A stretch of DNA of 64,000 nt, taken from JARIHD01 sp963815935. Lineage in GTDB: Bacteria > Patescibacteriota > Saccharimonadia > Saccharimonadales > UBA4665. Position 1 is the stretch's first letter, and each line of letters opens with the position of its first letter. The notes beneath the pieces were generated by a model. That model made no database searches, was not told the origin of the DNA, and saw nothing but the letters and a program-made list of their open reading frames with translations. The stretch is taken from contig CAWFIL010000001.1 of NCBI GenBank assembly GCA_963815935.1, forward strand, positions 1 to 64,000. The letters are read 5' to 3'. Made by a program: the position numbers and the translations under genes. Positions 22,271 through 29,986 of this stretch are shown piece after piece.

Positions 22271-23083
22271 CTACACAATAACCAAGTCGGTTTTGATGCG
22301 TGGGTGTGACTTGTAATCTTCTAGGACAAAGTTTTCTTCTTTGAAGTCGTCGATGGAGGTTACATCGCCGACAATTTTAAGCTTGGGGAACGGATACGGT
22401 TTGCGTTGTAACTGTTCCTTGGCGGGTTCAATATGGTTCTTGTACAAATGAGCACTACCGGCAGAGATGATCAGCTCGCGAGCTTCCAGGCCGGTTACGT
22501 GGGCGACCATGTGCAAGAGCAGGGCATACTGGGCAATGTTGAACGGCGCACCCAGGAAGACATCCCACGAACGCTGGTATAGCTGAAGACGCAGTTTGCC
22601 CTTTGTTACGTCGAACTGGAACATAGTGTGACACGGCGGTAGGCGCATTTCGTCCAGCTCACCAGCATTCCAGGCATTAACGATAATGGCTTTGCTGTCC
22701 GGGTTGTGCTTGATCTGCTCGATCGCCCAAGCCAGCTGGTCAAATTCGGTGCCGTCGGGACGCCGCCAGTGGCGCCATTGTACACCGTACACGCGGCCAA
22801 GATCGGTTTTGCCTTCATGCAAGAAGCCATCCCAATAGTGGATTTTATGGTCGTGCAGGTAGCCAACCTCGGAGCTGCCGGAGATAAACCAGAAGAGTTC
22901 GTGCAACAGAATCTTGAAAGGCATCTTTTTGGTGGTTAGAAGCGGAAAGCCCTGGCGCATATCAAAACGGATTTGCGTACCAAATACAGCAGTAATGTCG
23001 TGGATACCACGGGTATGTTTGGTTTTACCCTCCTTCATGATCTCGGCCATGAGTTTGAGGTATTGATATTCGGGGTGCGCCAT
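22271..23083 (-). CDS. thyA: Thymidylate synthase ThyA
   Basis: A 270-residue protein with family landmarks: FPLLTTKK, WNAGELDEMRLPPCH with the catalytic cysteine, and YQRSWDVFLGAPFNIAQYA. It methylates dUMP to dTMP with methylene-tetrahydrofolate, making dihydrofolate that the DHFR in the same operon would recycle. Two usually invariant positions differ: QRSAD is QRSWD and LPFN is APFN. GDAHIY is replaced by GSAHLY. The enzyme may still work, but the substrate pocket is atypical. It is 9 nt downstream of the HIT-deaminase fusion. Confidence 0.93.
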   Translation of the reverse strand: MAHPEYQYLKLMAEIMKEGKTKHTRGIHDITAVFGTQIRFDMRQGFPLLTTKKMPFKILLHELFWFISGSSEVGYLHDHKIHYWDGFLHEGKTDLGRVYGVQWRHWRRPDGTEFDQLAWAIEQIKHNPDSKAIIVNAWNAGELDEMRLPPCHTMFQFDVTKGKLRLQLYQRSWDVFLGAPFNIAQYALLLHMVAHVTGLEARELIISAGSAHLYKNHIEPAKEQLQRKPYPFPKLKIVGDVTSIDDFKEENFVLEDYKSHPRIKTDLVIV

Positions 23084-23092
23084 AGTCGCCTC

Positions 23093-24082
23093 CTACTTTC
23101 TATATGGTAGCTTGACTACCTTAACATCGTTTTCGCGCAGGAAGCCCAAGGCGTCCTGATCCCACCAGTCATCTATGTAATGAAGCTCCCTGATTCCGGA
23201 ATTCACAATCTGCCGGGAGCAAGCCATGCAGGGTGATAAGGTAACAATCATGGTCGCGCCGTCCAGTGCCACGCCTTGTTTGGCGGCCCGGGAAATACAG
23301 CGCTCTTCGGCATGTGAAACAGTTGGCGGGCTTGTCCAACTACCATCCTCTTTTTCGTATTCTACTGGCCCATCAACAATACTGGCGTTAGGCATAGAAA
23401 TAATCTGGTCGCCGGCAATAATAGCAGCGCCCACCTTGGCGGTTTTTTTGGCCTGGGAGGCCTTCTTGTTAGCCAATGCTTGTTTGAAGGCTCGACGGTA
23501 GACTTCTTTTTTGTCAGCTTTCTCGGGTACATCGGCCACTGCTTCGGCATATTTCTCGCTGAACTTTTCGGACAATTTGGCGATTGACGAAGCTTGGCCA
23601 CGGAACAGCGTGGCGTTTTCGAGCGGGGTGTACTTGAGCTTGCGGTAATTCCACGAGCTGAGGTCTGGCGCATCAAAGGGGATTACGTGAATGTGCAGAT
23701 GATCCGATACGGTACTCTGCGCTTCGATGCCGCCATCTCGGATGATGTACTGAATGCCCTTGATGCCGTAGATCTTGCGGATGAGCTTCTTGGCTATATA
23801 CATCATTTTGCGAGCTGTTTCCCATTCTGTGCCAGTCAGCTCCTTGGCCGACTTCACATGACGCCGAGGCATGATCATAACATTACCGTCGATGTAGGCG
23901 AATAAAGCCACAGTCATGACCATACCGTTTTCTTCCATAACGACATATTTGTTACGCAAGTCGCAAAAGACGCACTTGCCCACGGTAGTCCAAATCTTAC
24001 CATAGTAGCCACCGGTACGGGCGTCGCGGTAGTACTCCTGTTTTTGGCGTTCTTCAGGGGTAAGATGTAGATCGAGTTCCAT
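23093..24082 (-). CDS. HIT domain fused to dCMP deaminase
   Basis: A 329-residue two-domain protein. Residues 1 to about 165 are a HIT domain with CVFCDLRNK, a conserved MPRRHV and the HLHIHVIP catalytic triad motif; HIT enzymes hydrolyse nucleotide phosphoramidates, dinucleotides or similar. A charged linker (about 165-215) leads to a zinc-dependent deaminase domain with HAEER and PCMACSRQI, as in dCMP deaminase. The deaminase would make dUMP for the ThyA next door. The fusion would join nucleotide hydrolysis and deamination. The cytidine/deoxycytidine deaminase assignment rests on motif plus context. Confidence 0.82.
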   Translation of the reverse strand: MELDLHLTPEERQKQEYYRDARTGGYYGKIWTTVGKCVFCDLRNKYVVMEENGMVMTVALFAYIDGNVMIMPRRHVKSAKELTGTEWETARKMMYIAKKLIRKIYGIKGIQYIIRDGGIEAQSTVSDHLHIHVIPFDAPDLSSWNYRKLKYTPLENATLFRGQASSIAKLSEKFSEKYAEAVADVPEKADKKEVYRRAFKQALANKKASQAKKTAKVGAAIIAGDQIISMPNASIVDGPVEYEKEDGSWTSPPTVSHAEERCISRAAKQGVALDGATMIVTLSPCMACSRQIVNSGIRELHYIDDWWDQDALGFLRENDVKVVKLPYRK

Positions 24083-24083
24083 C

Positions 24084-24641
24084 TTACTTCTCTTTGAGAG
24101 GGTCCTTGCGGAGTTCCATAAAGTCTTTGAAGATATCGCCTAACTGGCCGCCGATGGCGCGCTGGACAATCTTGGTGGTCGACAGGGCGGTTGATTGCCG
24201 ATCGACAACCGTCATTTCACCGCCGTATTTAATGACCGTCTTGTACTCTTTGGACTCTTTGTAGGCGTCGGTCCAGTCTTCCTTGACAGTAATAAAGACA
24301 TCGGGGTGGAGCAGGCCAAGCGCTGGCACACAGCTGGGTTCGGGCAGGATGGTCACAAAGTCTACCGAACGTAGGTAAGTAAGCATCTCGGCGCGGATTT
24401 TCTCGTCCAGGATCGGCTTGTTGGGGCCTTTGACCTTGCGGATAGCTTCGTTGCTACTGACACCGACAACTAGGATGTCGCCCCGAGCCTTGGCTTCTTC
24501 TAGGTAGCGACACTGGCCGACGTGCAGCAAATCCCATGAGCCTGCAGTGAAGACAATTTTGCGGTCTTTTTCTTTTAGTTTCTCGTGCAGCGACATTAAG
24601 TCACTCTGTGAAACGAGTCTCTTCTTCCATGCAGAAGCCAT
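24084..24641 (-). CDS. Cytidylyltransferase-like nucleotidyltransferase (RfaE/HldE C-terminal type)
   Basis: A 185-residue protein with TAGSWDLLHVGQCRYLEEAK, the HxGH-type motif of the nucleotidyltransferase superfamily (here HVGQ, with the second His replaced by Gln), and STTKIV near the C-terminus in place of ISTTxI. The closest recognisable relatives activate sugar phosphates with ATP or CTP, such as HldE C-terminal domain or TagD. The changed HxGH motif could shift the activity. It is separated from the HIT-deaminase gene by 1 nt. Confidence 0.75.
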   Translation of the reverse strand: MASAWKKRLVSQSDLMSLHEKLKEKDRKIVFTAGSWDLLHVGQCRYLEEAKARGDILVVGVSSNEAIRKVKGPNKPILDEKIRAEMLTYLRSVDFVTILPEPSCVPALGLLHPDVFITVKEDWTDAYKESKEYKTVIKYGGEMTVVDRQSTALSTTKIVQRAIGGQLGDIFKDFMELRKDPLKEK

Positions 24642-24691
24642 TACTAGGGTCCCCTCCGTTAGTACTTAGGCTTATTCTAACATTTTCTTCC

Positions 24692-25702
24692 CTAGACAGC
24701 TACGGACGTTGTAGGTACTACAAGGTGTCGCGGGATGAGCAGGCTGACAGTACGCATAAAGTGCTCGTTGTCGGGTAGTGATTCGTAGGGGTTGTGGCGC
24801 AAGAACTTATAGAAATCGTAAAACAAGAATAGCTCGGTGAGTGGGTCCAGTAGACCTAGATATTTGCCCGACAAGCTTGCCGTACCGCGCTTGATGTAAC
24901 CGGAGCCCAGGAAGTATTTGCGGACACGATCGGGTGCTTTATATTTGCAATCTACCAGCAAGAAGGCCAGCGTACGGGCAACATCAAATAGAGGATGACC
25001 GTACGCGGCCTTTTCAAAATCCAGAATGCCCGTAATAGTAACCTTGAACTCACCATTCGCTACTTCGTCGAATAGAATATTACTGCGTACAAAGTCCATG
25101 TGCAGCGGCTGTTTGCCTGGCAGCAACTTGGCGCCCGTTAGTACTTGTTCAAAGGTGTCAAAAACAGTCGGCGGCACGGTAAGCAGCAACTTGTCGGCCA
25201 GCGCTCGTTGGACGGGTGCATTAGTAAAGTAGGCTCGCATTCGTTTGACAATAGCCAGGTACTCGTCGGTTACATCAGGTAGAGGATGGTAGTCAAAGCC
25301 AGACAGAGCAGCATGCATATCACTCATGGCCTTACCGACCAACTTAATGTGGTCTTGCTCGTAGGCCTCCCAGGGAATGGTGCGGCCGTCTAGGTAGTTG
25401 TAGAGAGCACCATACTTTTCGTAGCCATCAGCTTTTAGACGAATAATCCGCGGGCTCATAGTGCGGCGCACAGCAAATCCTTGATCCGCCAGAAAGTCCG
25501 ACACAGCGTTAGCCGCCTTGATGCGAGCCACGATGCCCGGCTCACGCTTATATAAGATAAGATTGCGCATGCTGCCATCTTCTAAAATGACGGGGTAGGA
25601 GCTGTTGCGGTAGCCCTTTTGGGACGGCAATATCTGCGTATACGTCAAACCGTAAGCCTGCAGAATGCGCGGCACCACCGTGTTATCGGCGGAGGTCTCC
25701 AT
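24692..25702 (-). CDS. APH-family phosphotransferase
   Basis: A 336-residue aminoglycoside phosphotransferase-fold kinase: HMDFVRSNILFD is the catalytic loop (Brenner motif) and GILDFEKAAYGHPLFDVART the metal-binding region. The family includes choline, homoserine and methylthioribose kinases; the substrate here is unknown. Its neighbour is a nucleotidyltransferase, so the pair may make an activated alcohol or sugar, as choline kinase and CTP transferase do. It lies 5 nt downstream of folA. Confidence 0.75.
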   Translation of the reverse strand: METSADNTVVPRILQAYGLTYTQILPSQKGYRNSSYPVILEDGSMRNLILYKREPGIVARIKAANAVSDFLADQGFAVRRTMSPRIIRLKADGYEKYGALYNYLDGRTIPWEAYEQDHIKLVGKAMSDMHAALSGFDYHPLPDVTDEYLAIVKRMRAYFTNAPVQRALADKLLLTVPPTVFDTFEQVLTGAKLLPGKQPLHMDFVRSNILFDEVANGEFKVTITGILDFEKAAYGHPLFDVARTLAFLLVDCKYKAPDRVRKYFLGSGYIKRGTASLSGKYLGLLDPLTELFLFYDFYKFLRHNPYESLPDNEHFMRTVSLLIPRHLVVPTTSVAV

Positions 25703-25707
25703 GCCTA

Positions 25708-26223
25708 CTAGTTCCTTTGTAGCAGCACTACGTCGAAATCGTACTCGTTGCGCTCGTCTTTGGTGTGCTGTTCACGGGAGATTTCGTGCCACTGGCCCAT
25801 GTCCAACACGGGAAAGTAGGCATCGCCCTCAACCTCGGTTTGTACCTGCGTTAGGTAAATGCGATCGGTAAAGGGCAGCATTGCCGCAAAAATACCACCA
25901 CCGCCGATTACCAGTATCTCGGGATCGCCAGCTTCTTTGGCAGCAACCATGGCTTCTTCCACCGAGTGCACCACGCGGGCGTTCTCGCGGGTTACTTTGT
26001 AGTCATCGTTACGGCTGACCACGATGTATGCAGCACCGGGCATTGGACGACCGCTGCAGTTGTAATACCAGTCCATCGACTCGTAGGTTTTACGACCCAA
26101 GATGACCGTGTGGCCTTTGGTCAGTTTTTTGAGCGTCACCAGGTCGTCACGGATACGCCAAGGGATTTTGTTTTCCTGGCCAATAACGCCTTGTTTGTCG
26201 GTTGCCACTACGATGGAGATCAT
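25708..26223 (-). CDS. folA: Dihydrofolate reductase
   Basis: About 171 residues starting MISIVVATDKQGVIGQENKIPWRI, the standard DHFR N-terminus; IPW and the VILGRKTYES NADPH-binding segment are clear, as is VIGGGGIF. It reduces dihydrofolate made by ThyA. An in-frame ATG at 26298 would add 25 residues that look non-native, so I prefer 26223. It heads an operon of folate and deoxynucleotide genes. Divergent from the PadR gene. Confidence 0.93.
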   Translation of the reverse strand: MISIVVATDKQGVIGQENKIPWRIRDDLVTLKKLTKGHTVILGRKTYESMDWYYNCSGRPMPGAAYIVVSRNDDYKVTRENARVVHSVEEAMVAAKEAGDPEILVIGGGGIFAAMLPFTDRIYLTQVQTEVEGDAYFPVLDMGQWHEISREQHTKDERNEYDFDVVLLQRN

Positions 26224-26288
26224 ATGCTGCCAGTCTGACACAAAAACCAAGCGCTGCCAACCACCACAACCCGAATTACAAATTACCT

Positions 26289-26317
26289 TGACAGTCATAG
26301 TAATGTGACATACAATG
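26289..26317 (+). promoter_or_regulatory. padR promoter with candidate operator
   Basis: Perfect TTGACA, 17 nt, TACAAT. The ATG at 26323 lies 5 nt after the -10, so the transcript starts at or next to the initiation codon. ATGTGACAT at 26303-26311 is a short dyad in the spacer and could bind the PadR-type repressor. It faces the folA gene. Confidence 0.7.
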
Positions 26318-26322
26318 CAATC

Positions 26323-26652
26323 ATGATTGATTCAAAATTATCAGCAGATTTACTTAGGGGTCACACCGACACGATCATCCTTAAGCTCCTGACAACCGGC
26401 GACAAATACGGCTACGAAATTACGCGGCTAGTATACGAACACTCCGGCCAGATCTACGAGCTAAAGGAAGCCACGATGTACTCCAGTCTGAAACGTCTGG
26501 AGAACGACGGGCATATTACGTCGTATTGGGGTGACGAAACCCAGGGCGGACGCCGCAAGTACTACCGCATCACCGCAAGTGGTCGCGAGCTGTACCTACA
26601 GAACAAGCAAAACTGGGACCACGCAAAGCAGATTTTAGGAAAATTACTGTAA
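26323..26652 (+). CDS. PadR-family transcriptional regulator
   Basis: A 109-residue winged-helix protein: HTDTIILKLLTTGDKYGYEI, then EATMYSSLKRLENDGHI and GGRRKYYRITASGREL are hallmark PadR segments. PadR proteins repress nearby genes until a ligand or protein signal releases them. The next gene begins with a HAAS-like domain, and PadR-HAAS pairs commonly form a regulator plus membrane-anchored or cytosolic sensor. Start chosen at 26323 because of the promoter position. Confidence 0.9.
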   Translation: MIDSKLSADLLRGHTDTIILKLLTTGDKYGYEITRLVYEHSGQIYELKEATMYSSLKRLENDGHITSYWGDETQGGRRKYYRITASGRELYLQNKQNWDHAKQILGKLL

Positions 26653-26670
26653 CTAACGTAAGGAGAAAAT

Positions 26671-27447
26671 ATGAAAGACAAACTACAAGCATTTTTGAAC
26701 GAAGCATTCGAAGGGTATGGTGATTTTCCGGCTAAGGCCGACGTCATGCAGGAACTACTGGCCAACCTGCAAGATCGCTTCGATGACCTAAAGAAGCAGG
26801 GCAAGAGCGACGAAGCAGCCTTTACAGCCACGGTTGACTCGTTTGGTGATATCGCCGAGATTATGGAACATGTGCCTCACGGCATTAACTCGGCAAAGCC
26901 AAACAACACCAACTTCAAATCGCTGTCCCTAAAAGAGGCCGACCTGAGCGGCTCCAACTTGGTCGAAGCCAACTTCAGCAGCAGCGACCTTGCAGGCGCC
27001 ACGTACGCCAAATCAAACTTGGCTGGCGCACAGTTTAAATCTGCTTCACTACGAAATGCTAATTTTACTGGAGCGAACTTAACCGGTGCCACGTTTACCA
27101 GTGCAGATCTACAAAACGCTCATCTTGATGGAGCTGATCTTACAGGCGCCAAGCTAAGAGCCGCCTCTCTAAAGGGCGCTGTATTCACCGACGCAATACT
27201 AAAGGGCACAGAGTTCAACCACTCAGACGTAGGCGGAGTATCCTTTGAGGGGCAAACGCTTGAAGGTGTGGCATTTTTTGGCTCGTCACTCAAGAACACC
27301 TCATTCAAAGACGCCACCCTGCGTGACGTATCATTTCACCACTCGGCCGTAAAGCACACCATGTTTGATGGCGCCAAAATGGACAAGGTAACCTACGCTG
27401 TTCTGAAGGGTGCCAAGGCCACCCTCGACAACGTCGAAATCTTGTAA
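26671..27447 (+). CDS. HAAS-like domain fused to pentapeptide repeats
   Basis: The 258-residue protein begins with a helical HAAS/DUF1700-like region (about 1-70, with EALLANLQDRFDDL and VDSFGDI) and continues with at least 25 pentapeptide repeats of the A(D/N)LXX type, such as ADLSGSNLVEANFSSSDLAGA. Such repeats form a right-handed square beta-helix. In MfpA/Qnr proteins it mimics DNA and binds gyrase; others have unknown roles. The usual transmembrane helices after the HAAS are absent. GGAG lies before the ATG, 18 nt after padR. Confidence 0.82.
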   Translation: MKDKLQAFLNEAFEGYGDFPAKADVMQELLANLQDRFDDLKKQGKSDEAAFTATVDSFGDIAEIMEHVPHGINSAKPNNTNFKSLSLKEADLSGSNLVEANFSSSDLAGATYAKSNLAGAQFKSASLRNANFTGANLTGATFTSADLQNAHLDGADLTGAKLRAASLKGAVFTDAILKGTEFNHSDVGGVSFEGQTLEGVAFFGSSLKNTSFKDATLRDVSFHHSAVKHTMFDGAKMDKVTYAVLKGAKATLDNVEIL

Positions 27448-27557
27448 GTAAACGAGTCAGGCAATATACCTTCGACATAAGCGTATTGCATACTAATCTA
27501 CATTGTGGCTAAATAAGGGTAGAGGGGTGGCGGCAATACTACTATGGGGGAGGATAT

Positions 27558-29801
27558 ATGAACATTGGCCGCGGAGCTTTCATAGCTGTAGAGGGTACGG
27601 ACGGTTCTGGCAAGGGCACGCAATTTAAGCTGCTCGCTGAGCGCCTGGAGCGCGAGGGCTATGATGTTGAAACGTTCGACTTTCCCCAGTACGAAAAGCC
27701 ATCCAGTTACTTTGTACGTGAATATTTAAATGGCAAATACGGCGGACTGACTGACGTCGGCCCGTATACTGCCTCGTTGTTCTATGCCCTTGATCGGTTC
27801 GAGGCCGCGCCAAGCATACGCAAGGCGCTTGAAGCTGGTAAGGTCGTCCTAGCCAACCGCTATGTTGGGTCGAGCATGGCCCACCAAGGTACTAAGTTTC
27901 AGCACGCCGAGGAGCGTCGCGGTTACTTCATCTGGCTCGATAACCTGGAGTTCGAGATGCTGCGTATTCCGCGTACCGACTTTAGTTTTGTCTTGCGCGT
28001 CCCGCCCGAAGTCGCTCAACGATTAGTCGACCAAAAGACAGAACGTAGCTATACCAAAAAGAAGCGCGATCTGCACGAAGCCGATCTGGACCATTTGCGT
28101 AAGGCCGCTGAAGTATATGACGATATGTGTCAGCTGTTCCCTAAGGATTTTGTGCGGATCGACTGCACCCGAGACGACCAGCTCATGGCAGTAGAGAGCA
28201 TCCACGAGATTCTCTGGCGGCGGATACAGCCCACCCTGCCGCCCAAAAAGCCTAAAAAACAGCCAGAGGCACCAGCTGCGATTGAATTACCCAGTGTGGA
28301 GGCCAAAATTGACCACCTGCCAAGCGCCGAACCGGTAGCGTTACCAGACACCACGGACACTGTGCCCGTCGAGAAAATACTCGAGCAACTGGTCACTTCT
28401 ACGGAAAACGATGTCTTTGCTCTTACGCATAGGCTCGACAGTGTTCGTGCTGCCCAGGTAATAGCCCAGCTATCACAGCGCAGCGACGACGTGCGATCAG
28501 CCATTTTGGCAGAAGTAAGTGGCGCACCAGACGAGAATACGCAATCAGGCCCTTCTACTACGCATTTGCTGTCTAAGCGCCTGGTCGTACAAAAGGCGAG
28601 TATCTTGCTCAGCAAAAAACTGGAGTGGGGAAGGCGAGCATCGTACGTAGAACGCTCTAGTCGCCTCATTGCCTACGATACTCGTGATGCCGACGGTCGT
28701 TACCGCTACTACACACCGCCAGAATTTGACAATCGACTGAAGGAGCAATATCACGCGTACATGGATCAGATATTCAACCTGTACTCCGAAATGGTACAGG
28801 TTCTAACGGCACATCTAAAAGCAGTCAGCAAACCACCGACAGCTGTTCGGGACGATGAATGGGAACAGGCCCTACGCCAAGAGTCCAGGGAGATTTTGCG
28901 CAGTGTCTTGCCAGCTGCAGCCACAACTGATATTGCGGTGTACGCCTCGGGCAATGCCCTAGAAAGTGTCATCTCTAACCTTATAAGTGACCCTCTGCCT
29001 GAAGCTCGTGGTTGCGGCGGCGCCTTGCTTACCGAGGCACGTAAGCTAACACCAGAATTTATGCCCGCCAAGCAACTTACCGAGGACACCATATATCGAG
29101 CCAATACTCGCAAACATATTGCTGAACTGGCTAAAAAATACCTACCAGACCAGTATGCCAATCAATCAGAGACGGTTCATTTGTCACAAGTGTGGCCACG
29201 CAATGAGTTCGATCTGTTGCCAGATATGCTGTATCAACAGAGCAATCTATCGCTACAAGAGCTTGCCGACATCATCGACAAATGGCGGTACGACCGCAAG
29301 ACCGAAGTATTCAATGCGTACATTGGCAATCGCAACGATCACTCGCAACGGCCTGGCCGCGCGCTCGAGAAAGCACGCTACAGTTGGGACTTGCTGTGCG
29401 ATTTTGACACCTTCCGCGATCTACAACACCACCACACAGTCGACGACCTTGAGTGGCAAGACCTGACACCACGATATGGCTACGAGATGCCGGATGTCGC
29501 CGATGATGCCGAGCTGACTGATCAATTTGAGGCCTGCTTTGAGCTAAGTCTGCGCTTGCATAGTCTCATCCAAGAAGCGGGCTACGAAGCAGAAGCCCAG
29601 TATGCGGCCTTGCTTGGGCATCGCCTACGCTGGAAGGTAACCTACAATGCCCGGGAGGCATTTCATCTTCACGAGCTGCGCACCAGCCCGCACAACCGGC
29701 CCGCGGTTCGCAAACTCGTTCGAACAATGCACGAAAAGGTTTGCGCCGTACACCCACTGCTAGGCGAAGCCATGAAATTCGCCACCAACGAAGAGGCTTG
29801 A
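27558..29801 (+). CDS. Thymidylate kinase fused to tandem ThyX-like domains
   Basis: A 747-residue protein. Residues 1 to about 215 are thymidylate kinase: VEGTDGSGKGTQF is the P-loop, DFPQYEKPS and the LDRFEA and ANRYVGSSMAHQ segments follow. A Pro- and acid-rich linker (about 215-280) leads to two ThyX-like repeats: GRRASYVERSSR and SVLPAAATTDIAVYASGNALESVI in the first, and FRDLQHHH, LTPRYGYEMP and NAREAFHLHELRTSP in the second. This resembles the double-length flavin-dependent ThyX family, though the RHR motif is degenerate. The protein could make dTMP and phosphorylate it to dTDP. The ribosome-binding site is GGGGGAGG. Confidence 0.82.
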   Translation: MNIGRGAFIAVEGTDGSGKGTQFKLLAERLEREGYDVETFDFPQYEKPSSYFVREYLNGKYGGLTDVGPYTASLFYALDRFEAAPSIRKALEAGKVVLANRYVGSSMAHQGTKFQHAEERRGYFIWLDNLEFEMLRIPRTDFSFVLRVPPEVAQRLVDQKTERSYTKKKRDLHEADLDHLRKAAEVYDDMCQLFPKDFVRIDCTRDDQLMAVESIHEILWRRIQPTLPPKKPKKQPEAPAAIELPSVEAKIDHLPSAEPVALPDTTDTVPVEKILEQLVTSTENDVFALTHRLDSVRAAQVIAQLSQRSDDVRSAILAEVSGAPDENTQSGPSTTHLLSKRLVVQKASILLSKKLEWGRRASYVERSSRLIAYDTRDADGRYRYYTPPEFDNRLKEQYHAYMDQIFNLYSEMVQVLTAHLKAVSKPPTAVRDDEWEQALRQESREILRSVLPAAATTDIAVYASGNALESVISNLISDPLPEARGCGGALLTEARKLTPEFMPAKQLTEDTIYRANTRKHIAELAKKYLPDQYANQSETVHLSQVWPRNEFDLLPDMLYQQSNLSLQELADIIDKWRYDRKTEVFNAYIGNRNDHSQRPGRALEKARYSWDLLCDFDTFRDLQHHHTVDDLEWQDLTPRYGYEMPDVADDAELTDQFEACFELSLRLHSLIQEAGYEAEAQYAALLGHRLRWKVTYNAREAFHLHELRTSPHNRPAVRKLVRTMHEKVCAVHPLLGEAMKFATNEEA

Positions 29802-29827
29802 CCTGGCAGCTCGGCTCGTGTTCTACT
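29798..29827 (+). promoter_or_regulatory. Promoter of the leuA-like transcript
   Basis: TTGACC, 18 nt, TCTACT with TGT before the -10. It predicts a start site one or two nt before the ATG of the leader peptide at 29836, a leaderless leader-peptide mRNA. Confidence 0.5.
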
Positions 29828-29835
29828 AGACTATT

Positions 29836-29913
29836 ATGATACGTTCGCAAGTGAAGCGATTTGCACTTCTCCTCGGCCTTAACGGGCTGTGCTTCACTGT
29901 AGTCGAAGCCTGA
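29836..29913 (+). CDS. Leucine-rich leader peptide of the leuA-like attenuator
   Basis: A 25-codon ORF encoding MIRSQVKRFALLLGLNGLCFTVVEA. It holds five Leu codons in nine residues, including CTT CTC CTC in a row, the pattern of leu operon leader peptides. The stop codon lies inside the antiterminator's 5' arm. When leucyl-tRNA is scarce the ribosome would stall over the Leu codons. Translation of this ORF is inferred from RNA architecture. Confidence 0.85.
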   Translation: MIRSQVKRFALLLGLNGLCFTVVEA

Positions 29914-29970
29914 GCGCCATAGGCGCCAAGCACAGCCCCAAGAATCAGGCTTCCACGCCTGATTCTTTTT
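29884..29970 (+). promoter_or_regulatory. Leucine attenuator: pause, antiterminator and terminator stems
   Basis: Three alternative helices are visible. GGGCTGTGCTT (29884-29894) pairs with AAGCACAGCCC (29928-29938). GAAGCCTGA (29905-29913) pairs with TCAGGCTTC (29945-29953), the antiterminator. AAGAATCAGGC (29940-29950) pairs with GCCTGATTCTT (29957-29967), followed by T's, the terminator. A ribosome stalled on the Leu codons covers the first helix and frees the antiterminator; a ribosome reaching the stop codon covers GAAGCCTGA and lets the terminator form. This is complete transcription attenuation. Confidence 0.9.
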
Positions 29971-29986
29971 AATTTGGAGTTGTTAT

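Noticed and set aside
29798..29970. T-box riboswitch before the leuA-like gene
   Set aside because: No T-box bulge sequence or specifier loop was found; the Leu-rich leader ORF and alternative helices explain the region.
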